Below are positions 1 to 8,736 of a stretch of 14,262 nt of DNA, piece after piece. Every line of letters starts with the position of its first letter. Within the stretch, counting starts at the first letter, position 1. A program made the translations under genes and the position numbers. The stretch is from assembly GCA_013115135.1 (NCBI GenBank), contig JABANP010000860.1, forward strand, positions 1 through 14,262. Direction: 5' to 3'. The notes under the pieces were generated by a model that was not told where the DNA came from, searched no databases, and saw nothing but the letters and a program-made list of their open reading frames with translations. This DNA comes from Perkinsus olseni. Lineage: Eukaryota; Perkinsozoa; Perkinsida; Perkinsidae.

Positions 1-494
1 CACTCGACGAGAATCGTGAAGATGTCACGATGCTTGCACGATAAGATCGACTCTCTCCTGCGAGCTGATGGCCCTCCAAGTCATCGAGCGCCCAAGTTAG
101 CTCGGGTCAGTTCAGAGCAGTGGGAGGCCGCGTGGCGCGTGACCATTTGGCTCTTCCCCAACGCGAAATTATGTGACCTTATGGAACGCAAGAACTACAT
201 ACACAGTTTGTCTTTCCCTTCTTGCTCGACAATCGCGGTTCCCCTCAGGATACGATGAATCTTCGATTCTCCTTGCGGACACTCGCCAACACGATCCGCA
301 AGCTCAAGAACACCGGAGGCTCGACAGAAGTCCAGAACGACGAAGCTGACCACCCGACGCCCTCCGTTGACTCCCTCTGCCACTCCCAGGCCCCATCGTC
401 TATCGATGGTCGAGCTTCCGCAATTCGTCCCTTTCCAGCAGCCAAGAGAAGCCGTCTGTCGCATGTCCCCACACCGTGTACCGGTGGGCGTTGA
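1..494 (+). CDS. Possible 3' end of a gene cut by the left edge
   Basis: I do not recognise this protein. Frame 1 is open from base 1. A good acceptor, a pyrimidine-rich stretch ending CCCCTCAG at 246-248, opens an exon at about 249. That exon reads DTMNLRFSLRTLANTIRKL and ends at a TGA at 492-494. The exon is rich in Ser, Pro, Arg and Lys and has no membrane segment. Upstream, frame 1 carries a stretch ending SSEQWEAAWR that could splice in phase 0 from a GTGACC donor near 139 (intron about 110 nt). The donor is weak. The whole call could be wrong, because overlapping minus-strand frames of similar length exist. Low confidence. Confidence 0.25.
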
Positions 495-1297
495 AAAAGT
501 CCTTCGAATCATGTATGTACCAGTGCATGATATATGGCTGTCACTTGGTGGCGCTTTTTCCTGATCATTGCCGAGTGGTCGCGTTACGGGGGTACTCCGA
601 TGGCTCCGTCATCTCGTTTCCCTGGTGAACCTCACCAGGCTAATTGTCGAACACAACGAACGGCAAAGTTTGTGATACGGTCGGTATGAGTGCGTCTGAT
701 GGTTGGTCCCCGGCGGGGATTATTGATGTAGCTCGGGTTGCGAGACCTTCTAGCGCGAAGAAATGAGACTCTGTTAACTCTTCGCCTGATGGGCGGTAAA
801 CAACGGAAAACCTCGATGGCGAAGGCCATCAGTCGATGGGATGCTTCTGTCGCTCGCCGCTACGAGACGGATGAGTATGCTTGAATTTCGAGCGCTTCGT
901 ACATTTCCACTGAGACGTGCGTACGACGTACGGTGCACCGTGTGTTGGACAATAAACCCATACACACAACATACGCAAATACGCTGTGGGCGTGGCGTTT
1001 TTGTGTAGTCTATCTGATCATTCTGATACACAGCGGATCAGGGCGTCCTTTCAGGGCTCGTATGCGGTTCCTCAGGATAACAGGGTTTTCCTTTCCCAGG
1101 GTGGGTGGGGAGAGCCAATACTCGCACTCTGCAGATCAGACTTACAGTAGATCACAAATGATCGTTCACTCAAACTCGGATTGATGGACACTCGTAGACA
1201 ATCAGTCATTAGCGTGAGGGTTACGCAAAGAGCCTTTCTCGTGAGTCGAATCAGCTTTTCCAAGCGTTGGTTCGACCGATAAATTTACACCAACCGA
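495..1297. other. Intergenic stretch upstream of the secreted-protein gene
   Basis: I see no supported gene here. Frames on both strands are short (under 90 codons), lack good splice partners and have no recognisable motif. This stretch should contain the promoter and 5' leader of the gene starting at 1298. No TATA-like box stands out. Confidence 0.4.
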
Positions 1298-2084
1298 ATG
1301 GCCAGCATCCTGAGAACATGCACGGTGGCAGTGGTGGTAGTCGCCGTACAGGGCAAGATGATGATGAGAGCGACGGCCGGTCATTGGAAGCACGATGCTA
1401 CAGACGTAAGCACATGCGGAGATACTCACGTGACGACTAGTGGCGCTTTGATGATTGCAATTATTCTCAGAACTTTCCTCCCCTCTATAAGGCTCGCATT
1501 GGGCTCACCGATAATACGGGCTACTGCATCTACGGCGATGGGCTCGCGGACCGCACTCGCCAATTGACCGTTGCTGTGGGCAAGGACACTCCAGCTAAAA
1601 CGGTGGAGATAATCTGCCCCGGAAGTTTCAACCATCGTGAACCGTTCAAGAGCGAGTTGTAAGAAACGTGACTTTGTGACGCTAATGCTGACTTTCATTG
1701 CTTCTTTTTTGTAGTTATAATGGGTATGTCAGAAAAACCGGTAGGGAAGATGTTTTTGTGAGGACTTTTACCAAAGATCCTGTCAGAGGCCTTGACGAAA
1801 CAAGTTTGAAAAAAAAGCTGAAAGATTTTCATGCTGGTGTTCTTGGGGGATCTAAGCATTTGAAGAGATACAGGGAAGGCCGTCCGCATGATAAATTTAT
1901 CGATGGTGAGAAGCTGAAGGCTATGGGAAGGAAGGGCGCATCGGCCGTCAAAAAGCTGAACAACCTTTGCTCGGCTTTGAGAGAAGTTCTGCTGCATGAC
2001 TATCGTTCATTCGAGAATGTATGCGAAGCGCACCGCCGGACTAGTGCGCACGTCGGGAGTGGCGCCTGGGTCCCCGTCCAGTAG
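1298..2084 (+). CDS. Predicted secreted basic protein, three exons, family unknown
   Basis: Exons are 1298-1405, 1471-1658 and 1715-2084, giving 221 residues. Introns are 65 nt (GTAAGC...TTCTCAG) and 56 nt (GTAAGA...TTTTTTGTAG, a strong pyrimidine tract). Reading phase is kept across both joins (phases 0 and 2). The ATG at 1298 gives a signal peptide: Arg6, then a hydrophobic core at about residues 9-17 (TVAVVVVAV), with likely cleavage near residue 19. The mature part has four cysteines (Cys55, 85, 184, 202), which would allow two disulfides. A strongly basic segment lies at about 130-180, including LKKKLKDF and KAMGRKGASAVKK. No transmembrane helix follows the signal peptide, so export or delivery to a secretory organelle is inferred. 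I do not recognise a catalytic motif or domain. It could be a lineage-specific effector-like family, but that is a guess from size, signal peptide and lack of a known domain. The gene stands alone, with no close neighbour on its strand. Confidence 0.7.
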
Positions 2085-3258
2085 GGGTCAATACTTGTCT
2101 ACGGAGAAGCAGCCCGTCAGGATGATACCACAGATGACGCTCAATTGATATTATTAGAGTTAGTATGAAAACCCAACGTTCTTCAATTTATCAGTTTTAA
2201 ATAATCCGTATTATGCCCGTGATGATCAGTGGCTAATGCGGTAATTCATTTTTCACACGTTCGCTAATGACTGATGCCTCATGCCTTGTTGTAGACCAAT
2301 AGATGCAGAGTTGTGTTGACGTATGGGAGCAGAGGTCTTTCGTGAGTTCCCGCGGCGCATGTCGCCTTGCAAGACATCATCAACCCTGATTTACTACAAA
2401 CCCACTGCTTCAAGATTACACAAGCTCGTTTGCTGTTTCTGTGTGCCCATCATCGGCAAATCGGCTCCTTCGGAATGAATCCGAAATTCGAGATGGCCCG
2501 CAGACGCCGTTCTCGGAACCCGTCTCGTTATTCCATCAGCTGACTCAACTTGACACAACTGAGCCCATCGGTCGAGCGACTCTGATTGTGATGCGCTTTG
2601 AGCGACCTTCACCTTGGCGGCATTCACAACAGCGGTGAGCTTGAGTGGCTACGGCTGATAATCTGTGTTCTGCTTCCTCCAAAACGCTCCCTCCTCACGA
2701 GATCAGTCGCCTTTTGTCAAGTCCGGGACAGGACTCAACCCACTACATGCGTACACATGAAGTTGATCGATCCCTATGACTCATGGGCTACGAGTTAGCT
2801 ACTCGTAGGCCTCTTCTAGCGTTAGCGCTTCTACCACTCCCTCAACAACTCATCAATCCCTGCGGACCTGCAGTATCCAGTCACGAATTCTGTCCCAATG
2901 CATTCTCTATATTAATGTATGTTTTTGCACTATTCTCGCTTGCTTGTTTCAACTCAGTCTCGATGCTCTTTCCCATCCTAGCGTTCCTTTCCGCTCTCGT
3001 GTTGCGACACCTTACACGCAGACCCACTCACATCAACTCCGAGACTAGCTATTACTCCTGCTGAACCAAACATCGCTATGCTGGAAATAACATAGTTCAA
3101 CGTCGAAGATATACAAGGTCGGATGGCTGCAAGGCAGGCAATAGGACCCGATAAAGAGGAGGCTAGTAAGATTCATAACAGGAAGTGGATGTAATGAAGT
3201 CATCATCATACTTCTTCACATTCCAGTGCTACTGCCGTGGCCATAACAACAGCTGCTA
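2085..3258. other. Stretch without a convincing gene
   Basis: The longest frames are a minus-strand 77-codon frame at 2394-2627 (starts MNAAKVKVAQSAS, soluble, no known motif) and a plus-strand 93-codon hydrophobic frame at 2783-3064. Neither has a recognisable domain or clear splice partners, and I would not call either a gene. A perfect hairpin lies at 2788-2808 and is listed separately. Confidence 0.4.
2788..2808. repeat. Perfect 8-bp hairpin
   Basis: CTACGAGT (2788-2795) and ACTCGTAG (2801-2808) are perfect inverted copies around a 5-nt loop, TAGCT. No T-run follows, so it does not look like a terminator. Confidence 0.5.
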
Positions 3259-3488
3259 TTAAACTGCACGTCCGGCGACCGGAGCAGTTGTCGAAGTAAA
3301 GGGCCCAACAGAAGCACCGAACGACCATTGAAAACGCACAGCGAAGAAATAAGAATCATCACTAAACCGTAGCAGATGACCAAAACACACAGCCACGATC
3401 CCCGCTGAATCTAGATAATAATGAAGGGTATCATCAGTGCGCATCAATGGCAAGCTGCTGCGAGTATCTCTAGAAGAGGGCACCGCAG

Positions 3489-4276
3489 TCAGTGACAACA
3501 GTCGGCCGTCTCTTGCAGAAAATTCGAATGCTCATTGATTGCGTACATCAAATACCAGCAGATAAGTATGTATGGAAGGCTACTGCTGGCTGTGCTGCTC
3601 CTGTTGTCTTGGCAGGAATGCGGTGACAACAGCACCGGAGCGATAATGCCCGGCAGGCGAGGGGCAGCAACAACAGCAGAAGGCGATATGCATAAGTGAT
3701 ACAGTAGAAACACGGGTGGCAGTGATGACAACGAAGGTGTCGAATCACTAAAGGCTATCCTAACCTTTTGATAGACACTACGAAGAAGAGATGAGGTGAC
3801 TAATAGGAAGATTACGGTGACCGAGGACAGAAGGCTGATGATAACGACGATCACAGCATGTTGCTGGTACTTGCAGGAATCTCCACGAAGTACTTCTCTA
3901 GTAAATCGTAGAGGCAACAGAAGACTTGTCTGAGGCAGACGACACGTAGACGACGATGGCCGCACGCAACGATAGTCGGACTGACTGAAGTTGCAAGGCC
4001 ATCAACTGACTTTATATAGTGGGGAGAGGAGGTTGGCGACGCCGTGGTTGAAGAGAGAGGACCGTGAAGACGAAAGAGACACTCAGTAAGAACAGTAGTG
4101 ACAGACCTGCTGTTGTTTACTCACCACACCCGAGTGAGACACTGTGTAAGGGGCAGTGAGTAATGATAGAGACAACAGCAGAAGCAGAGGTCAAACGGTG
4201 ACCAACACGGAAAGCCAACACAGCCTCCTATCAGCATTGCAACTACTGACCAGAGGATAGACCTAGCTGGCCGCAT
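3489..4276 (-). CDS. Weak candidate: signal-peptide exon plus hydrophobic exon
   Basis: This is a tentative minus-strand model. Exon 1 (4276-4125) begins MRPARSILWSVVAML, which reads as a signal peptide. It continues into a Cys-rich stretch (CFCCC at residues 31-35) and ends at a strong GTGAGT donor. A pyrimidine-rich acceptor ending CAACTTCAG at 3985-3990 joins it in phase 2 to a frame open to 3489. That second frame holds a hydrophobic segment of about 28 residues (starts HAVIVVIISLL), a likely membrane span, and is otherwise rich in Ser and Leu. Against it: the second exon has no recognisable domain, a phase match arises by chance one time in three, and a TATA-like CTATATAAAG lies inside the proposed intron (about 4011-4020, minus strand). 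A further minus-strand frame at 3259-3498 could be a downstream exon, but I found no phase-compatible splice. Confidence 0.25.
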
Positions 4277-4632
4277 TACGTAGTTATCGGCAAGTCTATG
4301 GCGAAGGGACAGACAGTCTCGTGTACACAATCAGCAACAGCAGTGAAGAGGGCTAGCAAAGACTGGGGCGACAACCAACACAGACTCACACGGGTATAAG
4401 AACAATGACGGGAGTTACAGTTGATTGGCAGCCCTCTAGAACTTAGCCTTCTGTCAGGATCTCATCGTAGTGCGATAGATGATTTCAGCAGTCCTCAGAA
4501 TCATTCTATCAACAATGATGGTACTGCAACTACTACTGGTGGAACAAGTAAACAAGTTGGAGTAAAAACAGTAGCATAAATCGTTACCGTAATCACGTAT
4601 AGTTTATCATTGCTACAATTAAGAGTCATCAT
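4277..4632. other. Gap downstream of the amino-acid transporter
   Basis: No frame of useful length and no RNA gene is seen. This should hold the transporter's 3' UTR. AT content rises toward 4560-4620. I found no clear polyadenylation signal. Confidence 0.35.
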
Positions 4633-6084
4633 CTACTGAAAGAACTCTAGAATCTGGTAAACCGAGATCGCCGTGCCACCGACTAGAGTGATGCAACCGA
4701 GAATGACGAAAGCGGCATATAGCCAGTTCTCGCGAGCGGAAAACTTCTTGCTCTTCGAAGTCGAGATGCAGAAGTAGCCGGGGGCGATGAAGCAAAGGAT
4801 CGATCCGGCGATGGCACCAACGATACCCATAAGGATGGATACATCAGGCAAGGCGATATCGATGAGGTAGGAGATGATGACTGCTATGGTGACGACGACA
4901 ACACCCCAGAAATCAGCACGCTTGGGCTGGAACGTGTTGATGAGGGCAACACGGACAGGGTAGACCATGAAGGGGTAGGTGCCAATGAACGAGATGCCAG
5001 TCCAGATGAAGCCGATGATGACGACAACATCACCCTGAGGGATCCAATCGGCCATGTTGATCAAGACACTGCTCTTGGCATCGGAACCGAAAACAAGAAG
5101 GAACGGGATGGCGATGACCAAGTAGACAGCAGTACTGACAATAGCCGACCAGATGGCCACCCATCGAAGCTTCTTCGGACTCCTAGGGTTCATCTCCATG
5201 TAGATCTCCGGCATATTAGCTTGATTGCAGTAACCGAAGATGTATGTGGTGACACCTTCGATACAGGTAATCCAGCTGACGGGAGCATAGGCGTGGCCGC
5301 GGTCGAAGTTCTCGGAGATGCCATTCGAACCGAGCAGGTAAAGTGCTACGACGGCCAACCAGAACATACCGAGGATGCTGACAATGGTGAGGTACCTCAA
5401 TGAACCGAGGCTCTTGACCAGACAGATGGGGTACATGACAATACCCAACATGATGAGGGATAGGTAGTACCTCGAGGTGAGCATGATGTGGTACCAAGCA
5501 TGTGGCTCGTTGATGGTAAGTTGATTGAACAATGGTGCTAATGAATCGACAACAGTAACCAAATAGGAGGCGCTGCTACCCAGACAGAAGACGACCATGG
5601 CAATCTGGAAGACATATAATATTTTACGGCCGTAAAGATACTCAATGATGGTGGCATAAGACCTCTTGCCAGTCTTCTCAACAGTCTTCACGATCATGTC
5701 CAAAGAGAGGACATTCAGCACCGCCATGAAGATCAACAGAGTAATAGCGGAGACATAACCACCAATGGCCATCTCGTAGGTATTGGATAGAATAGCGCCA
5801 CCCAGAGTTGCTTTAATGACAGCGATAGTCGCTGTAAACGATGAGCCGGGGGCGAAGGTCCTGCTGGCCCAGGTGTCCTTCTTGGGCTTCATTTCCTCCA
5901 TAGGGATAGAGGTCTCCGAAGGACCAGACATCTGTGGCTTCAATCCATCATTCAGAGGGGCCACGCCGCGAGAGACGGCATCGAGCTCATCACGCACGGA
6001 GCCTTCAGTGCTGATGACGCTGACAACCTCAGCCGGCATCTGGACGTCGTTAGTCGCCATAACAGTAGTAGCGTTAGAAGCCAT
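4633..6084 (-). CDS. Amino-acid transporter, AAAP (SLC32/36/38-like) family
   Basis: This encodes an intronless 483-residue polytopic membrane protein. Residues 1-75 form a hydrophilic, acidic tail, probably cytosolic. I count eleven hydrophobic spans, at about 83-107, 110-130, 155-178, 206-224, 232-252, 271-287, 309-333, 352-372, 394-412, 414-438 and 454-479, the usual number for AAAP carriers. The first span carries the small-residue stretch IKATLGGAILSNTYEMAIGG, where the family has its Gly-rich substrate-site helix. YIFGYCNQANMPEIYMEM (about 281-298) matches the conserved TM6-loop region with its Asn/Pro-Glu-Ile pattern. Known family members carry neutral or cationic amino acids coupled to H+ or Na+; substrate and direction cannot be read from this sequence. 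The ATG at 6084 is the first in frame and gives a full-length N-terminus. The ORF is unbroken, unlike its intron-rich neighbours. Acting at the plasma or vacuolar membrane is inferred. Confidence 0.85.
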   Translation of the reverse strand: MASNATTVMATNDVQMPAEVVSVISTEGSVRDELDAVSRGVAPLNDGLKPQMSGPSETSIPMEEMKPKKDTWASRTFAPGSSFTATIAVIKATLGGAILSNTYEMAIGGYVSAITLLIFMAVLNVLSLDMIVKTVEKTGKRSYATIIEYLYGRKILYVFQIAMVVFCLGSSASYLVTVVDSLAPLFNQLTINEPHAWYHIMLTSRYYLSLIMLGIVMYPICLVKSLGSLRYLTIVSILGMFWLAVVALYLLGSNGISENFDRGHAYAPVSWITCIEGVTTYIFGYCNQANMPEIYMEMNPRSPKKLRWVAIWSAIVSTAVYLVIAIPFLLVFGSDAKSSVLINMADWIPQGDVVVIIGFIWTGISFIGTYPFMVYPVRVALINTFQPKRADFWGVVVVTIAVIISYLIDIALPDVSILMGIVGAIAGSILCFIAPGYFCISTSKSKKFSARENWLYAAFVILGCITLVGGTAISVYQILEFFQ

Positions 6085-6447
6085 CGTTGTTGTAGTTGGA
6101 ATAATAGGAGTCGAGTTGGTAAGTTATGAACACAAGGATGATGAGTGGGAGGAACCACCACCAACGCTGAGAAAGGACAGTGATTCACGCGCGAGATCTC
6201 TCTCAGGGCCGGATACGGCCAGGGGGTGCTCATAAGGTCCCGAAGATGTTTTCGACGCACGAGCCTCACAGGAAAGATCAACGCCACCGCCCCTCAACGC
6301 AAGTCCAACCAACACTTCAACAGGCAGTCCTGATGCTGTTCATGATGCTCATGCTGACTTTACGAGGAGTACTCGGGTTAGTTACCTCCGTCGTAGTAAC
6401 TGAGGGAGGGGAGGAGATGATTATGATACCCTGAGGAGATGATTAGT
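6085..6447. other. Spacer between two minus-strand genes
   Basis: This 363-nt spacer runs from the stop of the multi-exon membrane-protein gene at 6448 to the transporter ATG at 6084. It should contain the transporter promoter and leader. A CT/AC-rich run just before the ATG (about 6085-6120) is leader-like. Overlapping frames here are continuations of other frames and lack support. Confidence 0.4.
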
Positions 6448-7769
6448 TTACTCCAACAGACCGTGACGTCCTCGCTTCTTCTCGTCTGATGGTCGGATGG
6501 AGCGAATGAGCATCACTAGATGCGCCACAGCCCAGGTGATGATCATCTAAATCGGATGAACAGTGAAGGCGTTGAACTGAACGGTGGAGGACTACACAGG
6601 CCAGAAGGTTGACGAGGAAGGCGAAGGAGACGGTCGGGTAGGGGAAGGTGGCCGTCTTGGCCAGTCGGTTGAATGATATCCAACTTATGATGAAGTATCC
6701 AACTATACCACACCATTCCAAAACTCCACTGAAAGATAACATAACCACGTAGTAATGCTTGTACCTGATGGCAATACTCCGCGGCTGATGATGAGGCCAC
6801 CGCCGCTGTACTTCAATAGACTTGTAGTGAGGAGAGCTATGCCGATGAGAATTTGTATGCCAGTCGAAGTAGCAATAATAAGATACTCACACCAACTTAA
6901 CATGAGCATCCTCTTGTACATGATGCATCTGATGTCAACAGGCGTCGATAGTCAGCAGCGACGGACGAGGGCTACTACCGATCAGCCAGATGAGTATTGA
7001 AGTCACGCGTGCACTTCTCAACTCCTGTGGACTTACCAACACCTGAGAAAACATCAACAGAGGAGAAGCCGCTGTGGAGGACTCACACGGTGGGGCATCA
7101 GCGAATAGAGGCTGACTGGCGTCGAAGGTCTCCCATCTATCACAGGTCGACTCGGCCAACTCCAACCATGATTGACGACGATTACCTGAAGATGTGGTAT
7201 GAAGGGCGGTGAAGAAGATCAACCGACACTCACCAACTACATAGACCAGACCGTATAGCCGGGATGGGAAGCCAACGGCAACACCGGAGGGGAGGCGACC
7301 ATCATCCACTTGGTCATCATTCTTATCGATATCTCCAACGTAGCTGCCCGAGAGATACTGGCTGCCCTGAAGGGATGGTAGCCGATGAAGCAAACGGGGG
7401 TACATCGAAGATACTACCGCGCCGACCCGCCAAGTTGACATGAAGATCGACCCCAACGCCAATCCAGCTGCTGTGAACACTTCAACTGAAGTTGGATGAT
7501 GATCGATGGGTTGGTGGAGGAGAGCACCTACCTGTGAGGAGTAGAAGACTCGAACCTTTGGAGAGGCCGAGGAGCATTGAAAGGGGTAATGGCTGAGTAG
7601 AAGTGGCGAAGGGGAAGAGGCAAGTCAACAGCAATCGATGAGAAGAGAAAGTCATGCTAGGGAGGAGTATCAATAAGGAAGGATTCATCCATGAACTTGA
7701 GGCCAACATTAAAGGCAAACTTAAAATCTCTATCAGACTGGTCCTTAACTCTGCCACCACCATCACCAA
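6448..7769 (-). CDS. Multi-exon membrane protein, family unrecognised
   Basis: Nine consecutive minus-strand exons can be joined with GT-AG borders and kept phase: (up to 7769)-7532, 7485-7418, 7366-7234, 7185-7087, 7042-6979, 6928-6891, 6836-6765, 6702-6596 and 6546-6448. The introns are 44-62 nt. The last exon ends MLIRSIRPSDEKKRGRHGLLE then TAA. Hydrophobic helices occur around SSLLLLTVEVFTAAGLALGS, GLIISRG to GYFIISWIS, and FAFLVNLLACMIITWAVAHL. The tail is short and basic. A polar middle region (GDIDKNDDQVDDG; VGKSTGVEKCTRDFNTHLAD) separates the N- and C-terminal helices. VGKST resembles part of a P-loop, but no other nucleotide-binding motif follows, so I do not call it one. Third codon positions in the 6702-6596 exon are almost all C or G, supporting that frame. 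The 5' end is open: a donor-flanked exon-like stretch near 7880-7920 (LPSGYDGYREPE) and a frame at 7660-7854 may be upstream exons. A solute carrier is possible but unproven; partial decay cannot be excluded. Confidence 0.5.
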
Positions 7770-8309
7770 TCATCATACTGTTACCAACATCAACTGTAAC
7801 ACCATCATTCAGCCATTCCCTCATGAAATGCCACATCCCGACCTGAGCTACCATACCCAGACACCATAGGATCGTCGTATTACCTCAGGCTCGCGGTAAC
7901 CATCATAACCACTGGGTAGGTCTCCACGGGCTAGCGCTGCGAATACATATCAACCTCAGCTAGCTTCAACTCCGCCCGCCATGATCAGGAAGCGAACCTG
8001 ACCTTAGCTGCTGTCTCGGGATCTGAGAAGCTTTCTGCGGAGGGCATGGGTGAAGCAAAGATACCCCCTGAAAGATGACGAGTGGCTCAGCTCCATGCCT
8101 TCGGACCGGCCGAGCTCTGTGGTACGTGCAACTTACCGAATATTGGGGAAATCCAAGATTGCAAGATTTTTCTAGATTAACGGCCAGAGGATTGAGGCAG
8201 AGGCCGCGTTTCCCTCAGGCTCTCATCAGACGAGAGGGAATCTTTTGACTTGCAATATCCCATAGTGAACCTACTACTAGGGCGATTAGCGTGTCACACT
8301 AGGCCTGCC

Positions 8310-8326
8310 AGTGCTAGGCTAGCACT
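8310..8326. repeat. 17-bp palindrome
   Basis: AGTGCTAG (8310-8317) and CTAGCACT (8319-8326) are perfect inverted copies around a single G. Nearby, GTGTCACACTAG (8291-8302) recurs in inverted orientation as CTAGTGTGACAC at 12759-12770, a 12-nt exact match 4.5 kb away. Confidence 0.45.
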
Positions 8327-8344
8327 AATATATAAATGACAGAG

Positions 8345-8414
8345 AAGTGACTGAGCCGTGGTTTGAACCCGGGATCTATTTGTCCGCAATGCTGGTCAGC
8401 ATTCTCAGTGGTAT
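8345..8414 (-). other. tRNA-like element lacking a D arm, probably a relic
   Basis: On the minus strand a closing stem ACTGAG/CTCAGT encloses two arms. One is a 7-bp arm, AATGCTG-AC-CAGCATT (8388-8403). The other is a T-arm-like CCGGG-TTCAAAC-CACGG with one mismatch, and it contains the B-box-like GGTTTGAACCC (8360-8370 read on plus). There is no D arm, the anticodon loop is too small and the variable part is long, so it is unlikely to be a working tRNA. It may be a tRNA-derived repeat fragment. Confidence 0.25.
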
Positions 8415-8736
8415 ATGAATGTGGTAGATGGCATGCGTGAGGGAGAAATGAGCAATCCCCTCCTTAACCTCTCTACGTGTGAGTTTGAAATCCAACAACG
8501 GCTTAGTTCGACCTGATGTTGATGATGTGCTTCACCACCGATCGTCTTGCGCATGCGTGCAGAGCTCACACGTCGATGGAACTAGGTAGAAGACTTTACA
8601 CTCCCTCTCGCCTCGCGTCGACTATGAGCAACAACGGAGAGGCAACAGGACCCGATCGTCTTAACACTGCACATGTTGCCGATTCCCCGATACTAACGCA
8701 ACTCTTGGAAATCTACTGGTCACACACTGAAATCGA

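Larger units (their letters stand above)
7770..8736. other. Unresolved stretch upstream of the membrane-protein gene
   Basis: Some minus-strand pieces look like exons. NLAILDFPNIR sits before a strong GTAAGT donor at about 8133-8138. LPSGYDGYREPE sits before a GTAATA donor, followed 41 nt later by an acceptor and the frame VGMWHFMREWLNDG. I could not chain them into one model. They may be the 5' part of the gene at 6448-7769 or a separate decayed gene. The part from 8281 to 8420 holds palindromes and a tRNA-like stretch, listed separately. A plus-strand 79-codon frame at 8516-8755 overlaps the last CFAP184 exon and has no support. Confidence 0.3.

Noticed and set aside
5216..6235. Frames of 60-150 codons on both strands across the transporter and its 5' flank
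   Set aside because: They are shadows of, or overlap, the transporter ORF and have no domain support.
7010..7042. P-loop NTPase suggested by VGKST
   Set aside because: The word spans an exon join, lacks the full GxxxxGK[ST] spacing and has no Walker B or other NTPase motif nearby.
7655..7660. In-frame TAG between two minus-strand open stretches, suggesting stop recoding
   Set aside because: TCCTCCCTAG is a good splice acceptor, so an intron explains it better than recoding; I could not fix the donor.
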